A stretch of 64,000 nt of DNA from WRMS01 sp038562165 (GTDB taxonomy: Bacteria > Bacillota > Peptococcia > DRI-13 > UBA5745): NCBI GenBank assembly GCA_038562165.1, contig JBCFAO010000012.1, forward strand, positions 1 to 64,000. The letters are read 5' to 3'. Below are positions 18,726 to 27,194 of this stretch, piece after piece (within the stretch, counting starts at the first letter, position 1; every line of letters starts with the position of its first letter). The position numbers were made by a program, and so were the translations under genes. The notes under the pieces are model-generated. The model ran no database searches. It was not told where the DNA came from and worked only from the letters and a program-made list of their open reading frames with translations.

Positions 18726-20096
18726 ATGACCTGTAACATGCTTGATTCCATGCTGTACCGCAATAGTTTCAGCACACCTGAAATGCGTACAATTTTTGAC
18801 GATACTACAATTATCCAAAACATTTTAGACGTTGAGGTGGCACTGGCCGAAACCCAGGCCGAGCTGGGCATTATTCCCCGGCAGGCTGCCGACGAAATAC
18901 GCCAAAAGGCCAGGGTGGAAAACTTGAATATCCCCCGCATTGAGGAAGGCATCAAACGGATGGGCCACTCCCTGGTGCCCATTTTGAAGGAATTGGAGAG
19001 CGTTTGCGACAACGGCTACGGCGAGTACATCCATCTGGGCGCCACCACTCAGGACATCATCGACACAGCTTTCATGCTGTCCATAAAGCGGGGCTGCCAG
19101 GTGATCTACCGGGATATGCTGAAAACCGAGGTTCTGATGATTGAAATGGCCGAAAAATACCGGGACACTATCATGGCCGGCCGCTCCCATACCCAGCAGG
19201 CGCTGCCCATTACCTTTGGTTATAAGGTGGCGGTCTGGGCCAGCGAGCACCGCCGCAATATTGAGCGGCTGGAGGCCTGCATGGAACGTTGCTTTGTGGG
19301 CGAGTTAAGCGGCGCGGTGGGAACCATGGCCGGTTTCGGCGCCCAAGGCATGGAGGTGTGCCGCCGCACCATTAAAAAGGTGGGCTTGGACGTGCCTGAC
19401 GCGGCCTGGCATACCTCCCGGGACCGCATTGCGGAAATCTGTACTACTCTTACCATCATCGCATATACTTACGGCAAAATCGGCAATGAGCTGGCCAAGC
19501 TGCAGATGACGGAAATCAGCGAGGTCTATGAGGGCTTCGTCAAGGGCTCAGTGGGCTCCTCTACCATGCCCCACAAACGCAATCCCAACTCTCTGGAGGC
19601 GCTGCAGATGCTGGCCCGCCTGATCAAGGGCAACACCGAGGCCGCCGTGGAGTCCATGTTCTGCGAGCACGAGCGGGATGGGGCCCTGTGGAAAATCGAG
19701 TGGAAGGCCGCCAACGAGGTGGTGATTCTGACCGGCACTGCCTCCGCCAAAGCGCAAAATGTCTTTGCCAACCTGAAGGTGGACCCGGTAAAGATGCGCG
19801 CTAACCTGGATATCCTCAAAGGACTGATGCAGAGTGAGGCAATCATGCTGGCCCTGGGCGAGAAAATCGGCAAGCAGCGGGCTCATGAGGTAGTGTACCA
19901 GGTATCCATGGCCACTTTTGAGCAGAAGGCGGACTTTTGTGAGATGTTATTGCAGGACGAGACGGTTGCCCAGCACATGAGCCGGGAGGAAATTCAGCAA
20001 ATTCTGAATCCCGAGGGCTATGTAGGCCTGGCCGGCGAGGTTGTGGACGGTGTGGTGAAAAACGTCAAAACAGCCCGGGCCAAGTATGCCTCCTGA
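18726..20096 (+). CDS. Adenylosuccinate-lyase/CMLE-like lyase
   Basis: A 456-aa member of the fumarase/aspartase superfamily, closest in layout to adenylosuccinate lyase and 3-carboxymuconate cycloisomerase. It has the HLGATTQDIIDTAF region near residue 101, GRSHTQQALPITFGYK near 151, the signature loop GSSTMPHKRNP near 276 and a C-terminal helical ADSL_C-type domain from about 370. No purine biosynthesis genes are nearby and the gene sits inside a carboxylate operon, so a catabolic C-N or C-O eliminase yielding fumarate is more likely than PurB. The neighbouring fumarase supports fumarate as the product. The substrate is not determined. Confidence 0.78.
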   Translation: MTCNMLDSMLYRNSFSTPEMRTIFDDTTIIQNILDVEVALAETQAELGIIPRQAADEIRQKARVENLNIPRIEEGIKRMGHSLVPILKELESVCDNGYGEYIHLGATTQDIIDTAFMLSIKRGCQVIYRDMLKTEVLMIEMAEKYRDTIMAGRSHTQQALPITFGYKVAVWASEHRRNIERLEACMERCFVGELSGAVGTMAGFGAQGMEVCRRTIKKVGLDVPDAAWHTSRDRIAEICTTLTIIAYTYGKIGNELAKLQMTEISEVYEGFVKGSVGSSTMPHKRNPNSLEALQMLARLIKGNTEAAVESMFCEHERDGALWKIEWKAANEVVILTGTASAKAQNVFANLKVDPVKMRANLDILKGLMQSEAIMLALGEKIGKQRAHEVVYQVSMATFEQKADFCEMLLQDETVAQHMSREEIQQILNPEGYVGLAGEVVDGVVKNVKTARAKYAS

Positions 20097-20138
20097 TAGA
20101 TTAGGCTGCGGCAGGCAGCAGAAAGGTCGGAGCTGAAC

Positions 20139-21518
20139 ATGAATTTCCGCATTGAACATGATACCATGGGCCAGGTTCAGGTTCCCGCAGACAAGTATTG
20201 GGGTGCACAGACCCAGCGCAGCCTGGAGAATTTCAAAATTGGCGGCGAGCTGATGCCTGTTGAAATCATCTGCGCCTTTGCCATCTTAAAAAAGGCCGCC
20301 GCCTTGGCAAACCTTAAGTTAGGCAACCTGGACGAAAGACGGGCCGCCGCCATTGCCGCCGCCTGCGACGAGATTTACGCCGGCAAGCTAAACGGTCACT
20401 TTCCTCTGGTGGTCTGGCAGACGGGCAGCGGCACCCAAACCAACATGAACGTCAATGAGGTGGTGGCAAACCGCGCCAATGAGCTCTTGGGTGAAACGCT
20501 GGTCCATGCCAACGACCACGTCAATAAGTCCCAGAGTTCAAACGACACGTTTCCCACCGCCATGCATATCGCAGCCCTTATGGCCGTGGAGGACAAGGTG
20601 CTGCCCGGGCTGGATCTTCTGGAAGGCACCTTGGGAAAGCTGTCCGGGATGTACAAAGACATTATTAAAATCGGCCGTACCCACCTGCAGGACGCCACTC
20701 CCCTGACCCTGGGGCAGGAAATCAGTGGCTGGCGAGAGATGCTGGTGAAGACCCGCAGTATGCTGACCACCTCCTGTGCCGGCTTGAGAGAGCTGGCCCT
20801 GGGGGGCACTGCCGTGGGCACCGGCCTAAATGCCTTGCCCGAATTTGGAAGTTGTGCAGCCCAGGAGATATCCGCTCTTGCAGGCCGGGCTTTTGTGACC
20901 GCGCCCAACAAATTTCACAGCCTGACCAGCAAGGACCAGATGGTCTTCGCTCACGGGGCGATGAAGGCCCTGGCCGCAAACCTGATGAAGATCGCCAACG
21001 ACGTGCGCCTGCTGTCCAGCGGTCCCCGCTGCGGCATCGGCGAGCTGATCATTCCTGAAAACGAGCCCGGCTCCTCCATTATGCCGGGCAAGGTCAATCC
21101 CACCCAGTGCGAGGCCATGACCATGGTGGCCGTGCAGGTAATGGGCAACGACGCAGCCGTGGGCATAGCGGCCTCCCAAGGCAATTTCGAGCTAAACGTG
21201 TTCATGCCTGTGTGCATCTACAATTTCTTGCAGTCGGCCAGACTTCTGGGAGACGCCATGGTCTCCTTCAACGACAACTGCGCCGTTGGCATCCGTCCCA
21301 ACGAAGCCAAAATCAAAGAATACCTGGACAGCTCCCTGATGCTGGTCACGGCCCTCAACCCCCACATCGGCTATGAAAATGCTGCTAAGATATCCAAGAC
21401 TGCTTACAGGGAAGATTTGACCCTCAAGGAGGCGGCAGTCAAGCTGGGCTTGCTGACAGCCGAAGAGTTCGACGAAATCCTGCGGCCGGAGCGCATGGTG
21501 GGTCCCATTCAGACATAA
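20139..21518 (+). CDS. fumC: Class II fumarate hydratase (fumarase C-like)
   Basis: A 459-aa class II fumarase/aspartase family protein. QTGSGTQTNMNVNEVVANRA near residue 93, SSNDTFPTAMHIA near 133, GRTHLQDATPLTLGQEI near 178 and the signature GSSIMPGKVNPTQCEAM near 310 favour fumarase over aspartase. It should interconvert fumarate and malate as a soluble tetramer without an iron-sulfur cluster. In this operon it is well placed to receive fumarate from the preceding lyase. Aspartase activity cannot be excluded by sequence alone. Confidence 0.85.
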   Translation: MNFRIEHDTMGQVQVPADKYWGAQTQRSLENFKIGGELMPVEIICAFAILKKAAALANLKLGNLDERRAAAIAAACDEIYAGKLNGHFPLVVWQTGSGTQTNMNVNEVVANRANELLGETLVHANDHVNKSQSSNDTFPTAMHIAALMAVEDKVLPGLDLLEGTLGKLSGMYKDIIKIGRTHLQDATPLTLGQEISGWREMLVKTRSMLTTSCAGLRELALGGTAVGTGLNALPEFGSCAAQEISALAGRAFVTAPNKFHSLTSKDQMVFAHGAMKALAANLMKIANDVRLLSSGPRCGIGELIIPENEPGSSIMPGKVNPTQCEAMTMVAVQVMGNDAAVGIAASQGNFELNVFMPVCIYNFLQSARLLGDAMVSFNDNCAVGIRPNEAKIKEYLDSSLMLVTALNPHIGYENAAKISKTAYREDLTLKEAAVKLGLLTAEEFDEILRPERMVGPIQT

Positions 21519-21568
21519 GGCTTTTCCGGACCCGGCAGGCCGGCAGAATAAAAAGGAGGCATTGGAGC

Positions 21569-21865
21569 ATGGAGCTCAAACTTGCTTTGAAAGTCAACGA
21601 CAAGGACAACGTAGCCACTATTTTCGCCAACGGCATTACCGACGGCACCCGGGTAGAAATGCGGGATAAAAAAGGCCGGGCCGAGGAAATGACCGTTCAC
21701 GGCCAGGTGCCCTACGGTCACAAAATCGCCCTGCAGGATATCAAAAAGGGGGAGCACATCGTCAAATACGGCGAAAGTATTGGAGCCGCCAGCGCCGATA
21801 TCCGCAAGGGTGAATACGTCCACGTCCACAATCTGGAGGCCCTGCGGGGCCGCGGCGATCTCTGA
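21569..21865 (+). CDS. UxaA-type dehydratase small subunit (SAF domain)
   Basis: A 98-aa SAF-domain protein matching the N-terminal domain of altronate/galactarate dehydratases, here a separate subunit. The GHKIALQDIKKGEHIVKYGE segment near residue 51 and the HVHNLE end are typical. It lies 14 bp before the large subunit, the arrangement seen for split UxaA enzymes and for (2R)-sulfolactate sulfo-lyase SuyA. Ribosome site AAAAGGAGG. Confidence 0.85.
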   Translation: MELKLALKVNDKDNVATIFANGITDGTRVEMRDKKGRAEEMTVHGQVPYGHKIALQDIKKGEHIVKYGESIGAASADIRKGEYVHVHNLEALRGRGDL

Positions 21866-21879
21866 AAGGGGAGCATGCA

Positions 21880-23061
21880 ATGAGTCAATATTCTTTTTAC
21901 GGATATAAACGTTCCGACGGCAAATACGGCGCCCGCAACCTGGTGGCCGTCATCCCCAGCGTCATCTGCACCACCGATGTGGCCCAGGCCATTGTCCGCC
22001 AGGTCCAGGGCACCGTGGGCTACTTTCATCACCAGGGCTGCTGCCAGCTGCCTCTCGATCTAAAACGGGTCACCGATACGCTGATCAGCCTGGCCAAAGG
22101 CCCCAACGTAGCCGGCGCCTTAATCGTCAGCCTGGGCTGCGAAGGCACCGATTGCGCCCGCATGGTGGAAGAGATTGCCGCCGCCGGCAAACCCGTGGAA
22201 ATCATCTATGTACAGGAGCTGGGCGGCACCAGCCGTTCCATCCAGGCCGGTATCGACCTGGCCCAGAAGATGGTACTGGAGGCTTCAAGCCAGCAGCGGG
22301 AGGAAACCGATATCTCCAATCTGATCATGTCCATCAAATGCGGCGCCTCGGACACCACCTCCGGTATGGCTTCCAATTGCGTCATCGGCTACGTAGCCGA
22401 CAAGCTGGTGGATCTGGGAGCTACCGTCATCTTCGGCGAAACCACGGAATTTTTGGGCGGCGAGCAGATTTTGGCCAACCGGGCCGTAGGCGGACCGGAA
22501 GGCCCCGTAGGTCAAAAGATTCTTGAAATCGTCTCCCGTATGGAAAACCGGGCCAAGGCCACCGGCGAGGACATGCGGGGAGGCCAGCCCACGCCGGGCA
22601 ATATCGCCGGCGGGCTTTCCAGCATCGAAGAAAAAAGCTTGGGCGCCATCGTCAAATCCGGCCACCGCCCCATCCGGGGCGTGCTGGAATATCCCGACTA
22701 CGTCACCGATCAAAAAGGCTTGTGGATCAAAGACACGCCGGGCCGGGAGCCGGAAATACTCACCGGCATGGCCGCCGCCGGCGCCCAGGTCATGATGTTT
22801 TCTACGGGCCGGGGAGCGCCTCAGGGCTTTCCCAGCATGCCGGTGATCAAAATCTGCGGCAATCCCAATACCTACGAGCGCATGAAGCACGATATGGATC
22901 TGAACGCCGGCCGCATCATCATTGGCGAGAAAAGCATTGAGGAGGTTGGGGAGGAAGCTTTTGCCCTGCTGTTGAAGGTCCTTAATGGACAATTGACGAA
23001 AAACGAGGCCCTTAACTACTTTGCCACCATGGATATCTACTGCCTGGGTCCGGTGATCTGA
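21880..23061 (+). CDS. UxaA-type dehydratase/lyase large subunit
   Basis: A 393-aa large subunit of the UxaA family (altronate, galactarate and arabinonate-type dehydratases; sulfolactate sulfo-lyase SuyB). It opens with GYKRSDGKYGARN, the usual N-terminus. The metal/active-site region HHQGCCQLP lies near residue 46, with SLGCEGTD near 86, IKCGASDTTSG near 148 and FSTGRGAPQG near 307. The enzyme should eliminate water or another beta-leaving group from a 2-hydroxy acid, giving a 2-oxo acid. Because sugar-acid genes are absent and carboxylate genes surround it, a hydroxydicarboxylate or sulfolactate-like substrate is more likely than altronate. Confidence 0.85.
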   Translation: MSQYSFYGYKRSDGKYGARNLVAVIPSVICTTDVAQAIVRQVQGTVGYFHHQGCCQLPLDLKRVTDTLISLAKGPNVAGALIVSLGCEGTDCARMVEEIAAAGKPVEIIYVQELGGTSRSIQAGIDLAQKMVLEASSQQREETDISNLIMSIKCGASDTTSGMASNCVIGYVADKLVDLGATVIFGETTEFLGGEQILANRAVGGPEGPVGQKILEIVSRMENRAKATGEDMRGGQPTPGNIAGGLSSIEEKSLGAIVKSGHRPIRGVLEYPDYVTDQKGLWIKDTPGREPEILTGMAAAGAQVMMFSTGRGAPQGFPSMPVIKICGNPNTYERMKHDMDLNAGRIIIGEKSIEEVGEEAFALLLKVLNGQLTKNEALNYFATMDIYCLGPVI

Positions 23062-23126
23062 GCCGCCGGGCAAAGGAGAGCTCCGGAGGATGGTGAAATC
23101 CGATTGCGGACGGAGGAAGAGGCGGC

Positions 23127-24431
23127 ATGCATAGCAAAAAAACCGGGGTGGTCATTCCCATTGGTACGCAGCTCCATAGCATACAGGTCCCGAACCTCAT
23201 CGGCGTCGCCGATCCGGCCTATGTGCCGGGAGTGGCGGATAAACGGGCGGAAATTGCCCGGGCGCTGGTTCAGCCCATTGGCAGCCGGAGGTTGAGGCAA
23301 ATTGCCCGGGGCCGCAAGACGGCGGCCATCGTCATCAACGATATTACTAGACCCTATCCCGGCGGGCTGATGGTGGAAGAGTTGGCCCGGGAGCTAAACG
23401 CAGCGGGTATTGCCGACGAGTTTATCTCTCTGGTAGTGGCCTATGGGCATCACCGTCCCAACACGCTTCAGGAGCTGGCTGCGCAGTACGGTCAGGCGGT
23501 AATCGGAAGATTTTCCATTGTGCACCACGCCGCCGGGGACCCCGGACAAAACGTGACCCTGGGTTTTACCAAAGGCGGTGTGGAGGTCTCCGTCAACCGC
23601 AAATTTGCCGAGGCCGGCGTAAAGGTGCTCACCGGCTGCATTACCCCTCACCAGTTCGCCGGGTTCTCCGGCGGGCGCAAAAGCGTGGTTCCCGGTATCG
23701 CAGGTCTTTCTGCCATTAAACGGCATCATTCTTTTCCTATCCGGCCCGAGGCTATTTCCCTGGGCCTGCTGGAGGGCAACCGTTTCCACACTGAGTCCCT
23801 GGAGGCGGCCCGCCTGGCCGGGGTGGATTTCATCGTGAATGCGGTGGAAAACACCGGCCGGGAACTGGTACGGTGTGTTGCCGGTGACTTGGAGGAGGCC
23901 TATTTGGCGGGGGTAGAGGTCAGCCGCAGGATCTGGACGGTGCCCATTCCTCGGCAGCCGGACATCGTTATCGTTAGTCCCGGCGGATTTCCCCGGGATC
24001 TGGACCTGCATCAGTCGCAAAAAGCCCTGGGCTGCGCTGAGATGGTCTGTCCCCCGGGAGGAGGCATTATCCTGTGTGCCCACTGTCCCGACGGGGCAGG
24101 GAAACCCGGCAAGCTGCTGCGGGAGGCCCGCAGCCTGGATGAGGTTATAAACCGGTTTCTGACCCGGGGCTTTGAGCCCGACGGCAACGGCAAGGCCTAC
24201 ATGTTGGCCCGGGCAGCGGCAAAATACCGCATTATCCTGGCAGGGAGCGCCATCCCTCAGGCCGACCTGCGCACCATGTTTCTGGACGGTTACGATACCG
24301 TAGAGGAGGCCATAGAAGTGATGCTGAAGCAATACGGCCCGGCGGCGCATATCTTGGCGGTTCCCAACGCCTCCGAAATTATCCCTGTGCTGCGGAGAGC
24401 CGCTGAAAAAGTGGGTGAAACTACGCTGTGA
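23127..24431 (+). CDS. larA: LarA-family nickel-dependent hydroxyacid racemase
   Basis: A 434-aa LarA homolog. The N-terminal DUF2088 domain shows NDITRP (about 72) and GHHRP (about 109). The cofactor-binding block PHQFAGFSGGRKSVVPGIAG (about 172) has a His, a Lys ten residues later and a second His sixteen beyond that. This matches the spacing of lactate racemase residues that bind the nickel-pincer nucleotide. It should racemise or epimerise a 2-hydroxy acid in the cytosol. The larB/C/E maturation genes are not in this window and must be elsewhere if it is active. Its stop overlaps the next gene's GTG start, so the two are translationally coupled. Confidence 0.86.
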   Translation: MHSKKTGVVIPIGTQLHSIQVPNLIGVADPAYVPGVADKRAEIARALVQPIGSRRLRQIARGRKTAAIVINDITRPYPGGLMVEELARELNAAGIADEFISLVVAYGHHRPNTLQELAAQYGQAVIGRFSIVHHAAGDPGQNVTLGFTKGGVEVSVNRKFAEAGVKVLTGCITPHQFAGFSGGRKSVVPGIAGLSAIKRHHSFPIRPEAISLGLLEGNRFHTESLEAARLAGVDFIVNAVENTGRELVRCVAGDLEEAYLAGVEVSRRIWTVPIPRQPDIVIVSPGGFPRDLDLHQSQKALGCAEMVCPPGGGIILCAHCPDGAGKPGKLLREARSLDEVINRFLTRGFEPDGNGKAYMLARAAAKYRIILAGSAIPQADLRTMFLDGYDTVEEAIEVMLKQYGPAAHILAVPNASEIIPVLRRAAEKVGETTL

Positions 24432-25507
24432 CTGCTTTGCGGCTCCTCATTACCCTTGCCGCCGGCTGCATCGGCGGCTCCCTGGCCCTAAAGGCCAAAA
24501 TGCCGGCGGGAGCGCTGGTAGGAGCCATGGTCTTTGCTGCCGCCTGGAATCTTTTTACCAATACCGCCTATATCCCTTGGTATTTTAAGCCTTGTGCCCA
24601 GTCGGTGGCGGGGGCCTTCATCGCCTTGCCCCTGACCCGGGCCCAGGTAAAAAACCTCCGGGGGCTGCTGAAACCGGCTGCCATCGTCGTGGCCGGCATG
24701 CTGCTGTTTTCCATCGGCTCCGGCTACCTGTGCCGCAGCTCCACTGCCGGGCAGGTAACGCTGATCAGCGGTTTTCTGATGAGCTCGCCCGGAGGCATGA
24801 CGGATATTGTACTCATGGCCGGCGACTTGGGGGCCGATACGCTGCAGGTTTCTGTGGTGCACCTGATTCGTAATTTCACCAATCTTTTGCTGTTTCCCTT
24901 GTTGGACGGCCTCTGCCTGAGACTGCTGATCCGGAGAAAACCGGAGGTGTTTGCAGCCCGGTGCGGGGAAGCAAGCGGCGAATATTACGGCGCCGTCCAC
25001 AGCTTTGATTGGATGAATCTTTTTCTTTCTCTTGCCCTGGCCCTGGCCTGCGGCTGGCTGGGCTATTTCACCGGACTGCCGGCAGGGGCGTTGCTGTTTT
25101 CTTTGGTAGGCTTTGCCGCCTTCAACATTACCACCCAGCGGGGATGCATCCCCATTTCCCTGCGCCGGTTTACCCAGATGTGTACCGGCACGCTGGTGGG
25201 CAGCGCCATCACCCGGGAAAGTTTAGCCGGCCTACGCCATCTGATTTTTCCTATTTTAATTGTGGTGCTGGTCAATCTGGTGATGAACTGGACCCTGGGC
25301 GCCATTCTTTATTTCTACACGCCCCTTGATCTGCATACCAGTTTCATCGCCACCATTCCGGGGGCGGCGGCGGATATGGCCATGATCGCCGAGGATCTGG
25401 ACGGCGACGGATTGAAGGTCGCACTGATTCAAATTATCCGCTTTATCAGCGTGGTCATGATCTACCCCCAGGTCTACAGGCTTCTGGCCGCCCTGAGCGC
25501 GGCATAG
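24428..25507 (+). CDS. AbrB-duplication family membrane protein
   Basis: A 359-aa integral membrane protein with two repeats of hydrophobic segments, the layout of the AbrB/'ammonia monooxygenase' family. Conserved motifs GALVGAMVFAAAW and SSPGGMTDIVLMAGDLGAD in the first half recur in the second as AGALLFSLVGFAAF and IPGAAADMAMIAEDLDGDG. Start GTG at 24428 overlaps the larA stop. The family is often found with tripartite tricarboxylate transporters and is probably a transporter despite its regulator-like name. Here it may export or import a product or second substrate of the operon. Confidence 0.75.
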   Translation: MTALRLLITLAAGCIGGSLALKAKMPAGALVGAMVFAAAWNLFTNTAYIPWYFKPCAQSVAGAFIALPLTRAQVKNLRGLLKPAAIVVAGMLLFSIGSGYLCRSSTAGQVTLISGFLMSSPGGMTDIVLMAGDLGADTLQVSVVHLIRNFTNLLLFPLLDGLCLRLLIRRKPEVFAARCGEASGEYYGAVHSFDWMNLFLSLALALACGWLGYFTGLPAGALLFSLVGFAAFNITTQRGCIPISLRRFTQMCTGTLVGSAITRESLAGLRHLIFPILIVVLVNLVMNWTLGAILYFYTPLDLHTSFIATIPGAAADMAMIAEDLDGDGLKVALIQIIRFISVVMIYPQVYRLLAALSAA

Positions 25508-25535
25508 ACTCAACGCAGAATGGAGTGAACCGGCT

Positions 25536-26819
25536 TTGCATGACAAAAACGAAAAAGTAAACGCCCTGCTCTTCAATGAAAAGATTCCCCGAATGGTCAC
25601 GATCCGGCAGAAATTCGAGTCCGCCCATATCGAGGATCCGGCGGCGGTGCTCCGGGCCAGCTTTCAGCGGCCTGAGCTGCAGGATATCGTGAAACCCGGC
25701 ATGACGGTGGCGGTGACGGCAGGCAGCCGGGGCATAGACAACATCGCCCTCATCATCCGGGAGACCGTGCAGTTTATCCGGGAAAAGGGCGGGTTTCCCT
25801 TTATTGTGCCTGCCATGGGCAGCCATGGCGGCGCTGTGGCGGAGGGGCAGACAGCCCTTTTAAGGAATTTCGGCATCACCGAGGAGGTTATGGGGTGTCC
25901 CGTCCGCTCATCCATGGAAGTAGACCTATTGGATACTCTGGAAGATGGGACGCCGGTCTACATCGACCGGTATGCTCACCAGGCCGGCGGCATTGTGGTG
26001 ATCAACCGCATCAAGCCCCATACCGGCTTCCGCGGCCGCTACGAGAGCGGCCTGTTCAAGATGATGGCGGTGGGGCTGGGCAAGCAGCAGGGGGCCGAAA
26101 CCGTCCATAACCGGGGCCGCAAACGGATGGGAGAGACCATTGAGCTATGCGGCAATGCCTATCTGAGCAAAGCGAATATTCTCTTCGGCGTGGCCGCCGT
26201 TGAAAATGCCTTTGACCGCACCTTCTTCCTGTCGGCCATGACAAAGGAAGAAATCGCCCTGCAGGAGCCCAGGTATCTGGCGGAGGCCCGCCGGCTGTTG
26301 CCCAGCCTGCTGCTGGAGCATCTGGACGTGCTGGTGGTGGACTACATGGGCAAGAACATCAGCGGCGCCGGCATGGATACCAACATCACCAAATCCTATG
26401 CTCACGGCTATGGTATCAGCCGGGAGGGACGGGCCAGAAAAATCGCCGTTTTAGACCTAACGGTCGAAAGCCACGGGGCGGCAGTGGGCGTGGGTTCAGC
26501 GGACGTGACCACCCGCAGGCTCTTTGAGAAGATGGATTTCAACACGACCTACCCCAACCTGTTGACCAGCGGCGGCACCGATTCGGCTAAAATCCCCATG
26601 GTGCTGGATAATCACAGGCTGGCTATTCAGGCCGCCATCAAGACGGCCCTAGGCGCCGATAAGGAGCGTATCCGTATGGTGAGAATCCGGGATACCCTGC
26701 ACATCAGCGAGATTCAAATTTCCGAGGCGCTGCTGGAAGAAGCCAAAAGCCATCCCGCCATTGAAATTGTGGGAGAGCCGCAAGAGCTGGCCTTCGATGA
26801 GGAGGGCAATTTATTTTAA
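25536..26819 (+). CDS. Divergent LarA-family (DUF2088) protein
   Basis: A 427-aa protein of the lactate-racemase superfamily, clearly more divergent than the larA gene two positions upstream. AGSRGI replaces the DxTRP motif and MGSHGGA the GTHRP motif. The pincer region reads KPHTGFRGRYESGLFKMM, with the His-Lys spacing 13 instead of 10 but the next His still 16 after the Lys. It probably starts at TTG 25536, ten bases after a GGAG; no better in-frame ATG exists near the N-terminus. It could be a second nickel-dependent racemase or epimerase of different specificity. It is the last gene of the operon, before a terminator. Confidence 0.72.
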   Translation: MHDKNEKVNALLFNEKIPRMVTIRQKFESAHIEDPAAVLRASFQRPELQDIVKPGMTVAVTAGSRGIDNIALIIRETVQFIREKGGFPFIVPAMGSHGGAVAEGQTALLRNFGITEEVMGCPVRSSMEVDLLDTLEDGTPVYIDRYAHQAGGIVVINRIKPHTGFRGRYESGLFKMMAVGLGKQQGAETVHNRGRKRMGETIELCGNAYLSKANILFGVAAVENAFDRTFFLSAMTKEEIALQEPRYLAEARRLLPSLLLEHLDVLVVDYMGKNISGAGMDTNITKSYAHGYGISREGRARKIAVLDLTVESHGAAVGVGSADVTTRRLFEKMDFNTTYPNLLTSGGTDSAKIPMVLDNHRLAIQAAIKTALGADKERIRMVRIRDTLHISEIQISEALLEEAKSHPAIEIVGEPQELAFDEEGNLF

Positions 26820-27194
26820 GTCTTGTCTGACGTTTTAAATAGAGCAAAAAGAGAGCAAAGAAAAAGGGCTTGTCTCGATGAAGAGGCAGTCTTTTTTTAT
26901 GTATTACCATGCAAAATAATTTATAAATAAAAATTTCCAAACAATTTCTTAATTCTTAAAATTATCTTTTATCAGACGAAAGGTCTGGCAGGAAATTGAA
27001 AGTTGAAGTGGAATTTAAAGTGAATTGAGTTAAAAATTACTTAGTCATGAATTCAGGCAGACTTAGGATAAGGTGCCGCTTACATTAGAGCTATGGATAA
27101 TGATATAGATATTCTTCCGCAAGGTAGTGAAAGGAGGGGCGCAGAGACTTTCCGGCATCGCCAAATCGTTGGCAGTTAAAAAAGGAGGGATACC
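26820..27194 (+). other. AT-rich gap with terminator and dctM-like leader
   Basis: A 375-bp gap. The first 80 bp hold an imperfect hairpin (26861-26890) followed by TTTTTTT, a likely terminator for the carboxylate operon. The rest is much more AT-rich than the coding DNA and includes two small hairpins (CAGAC-GAAAG-GTCTG near 26977; GCCAA-N4-TTGGC near 27160). The ribosome site AAAAAAGGAGGG sits before the permease ATG. I find no known riboswitch in it. Confidence 0.55.
26861..26898 (+). terminator. Probable terminator after the carboxylate operon
   Basis: AAAAAGGGCTTGTCTC pairs imperfectly with AGAGGCAGTCTTTTTTT across a short GATGA loop, and the T-run ends the structure. The stem has mismatches, so strength is uncertain. 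Confidence 0.5.

Noticed and set aside
18726..20096. Purine biosynthetic PurB
   Set aside because: The protein is ADSL-like, but no purine biosynthesis genes are nearby and it is embedded in a carboxylate operon. The general lyase call is safer.
27060..27194. Cyclic-di-GMP-I type riboswitch before the DctM-like gene
   Set aside because: GGGGCGCAGAGACTTTCCGGC looks faintly like part of the core, but the second conserved half and the paired helices cannot be found.
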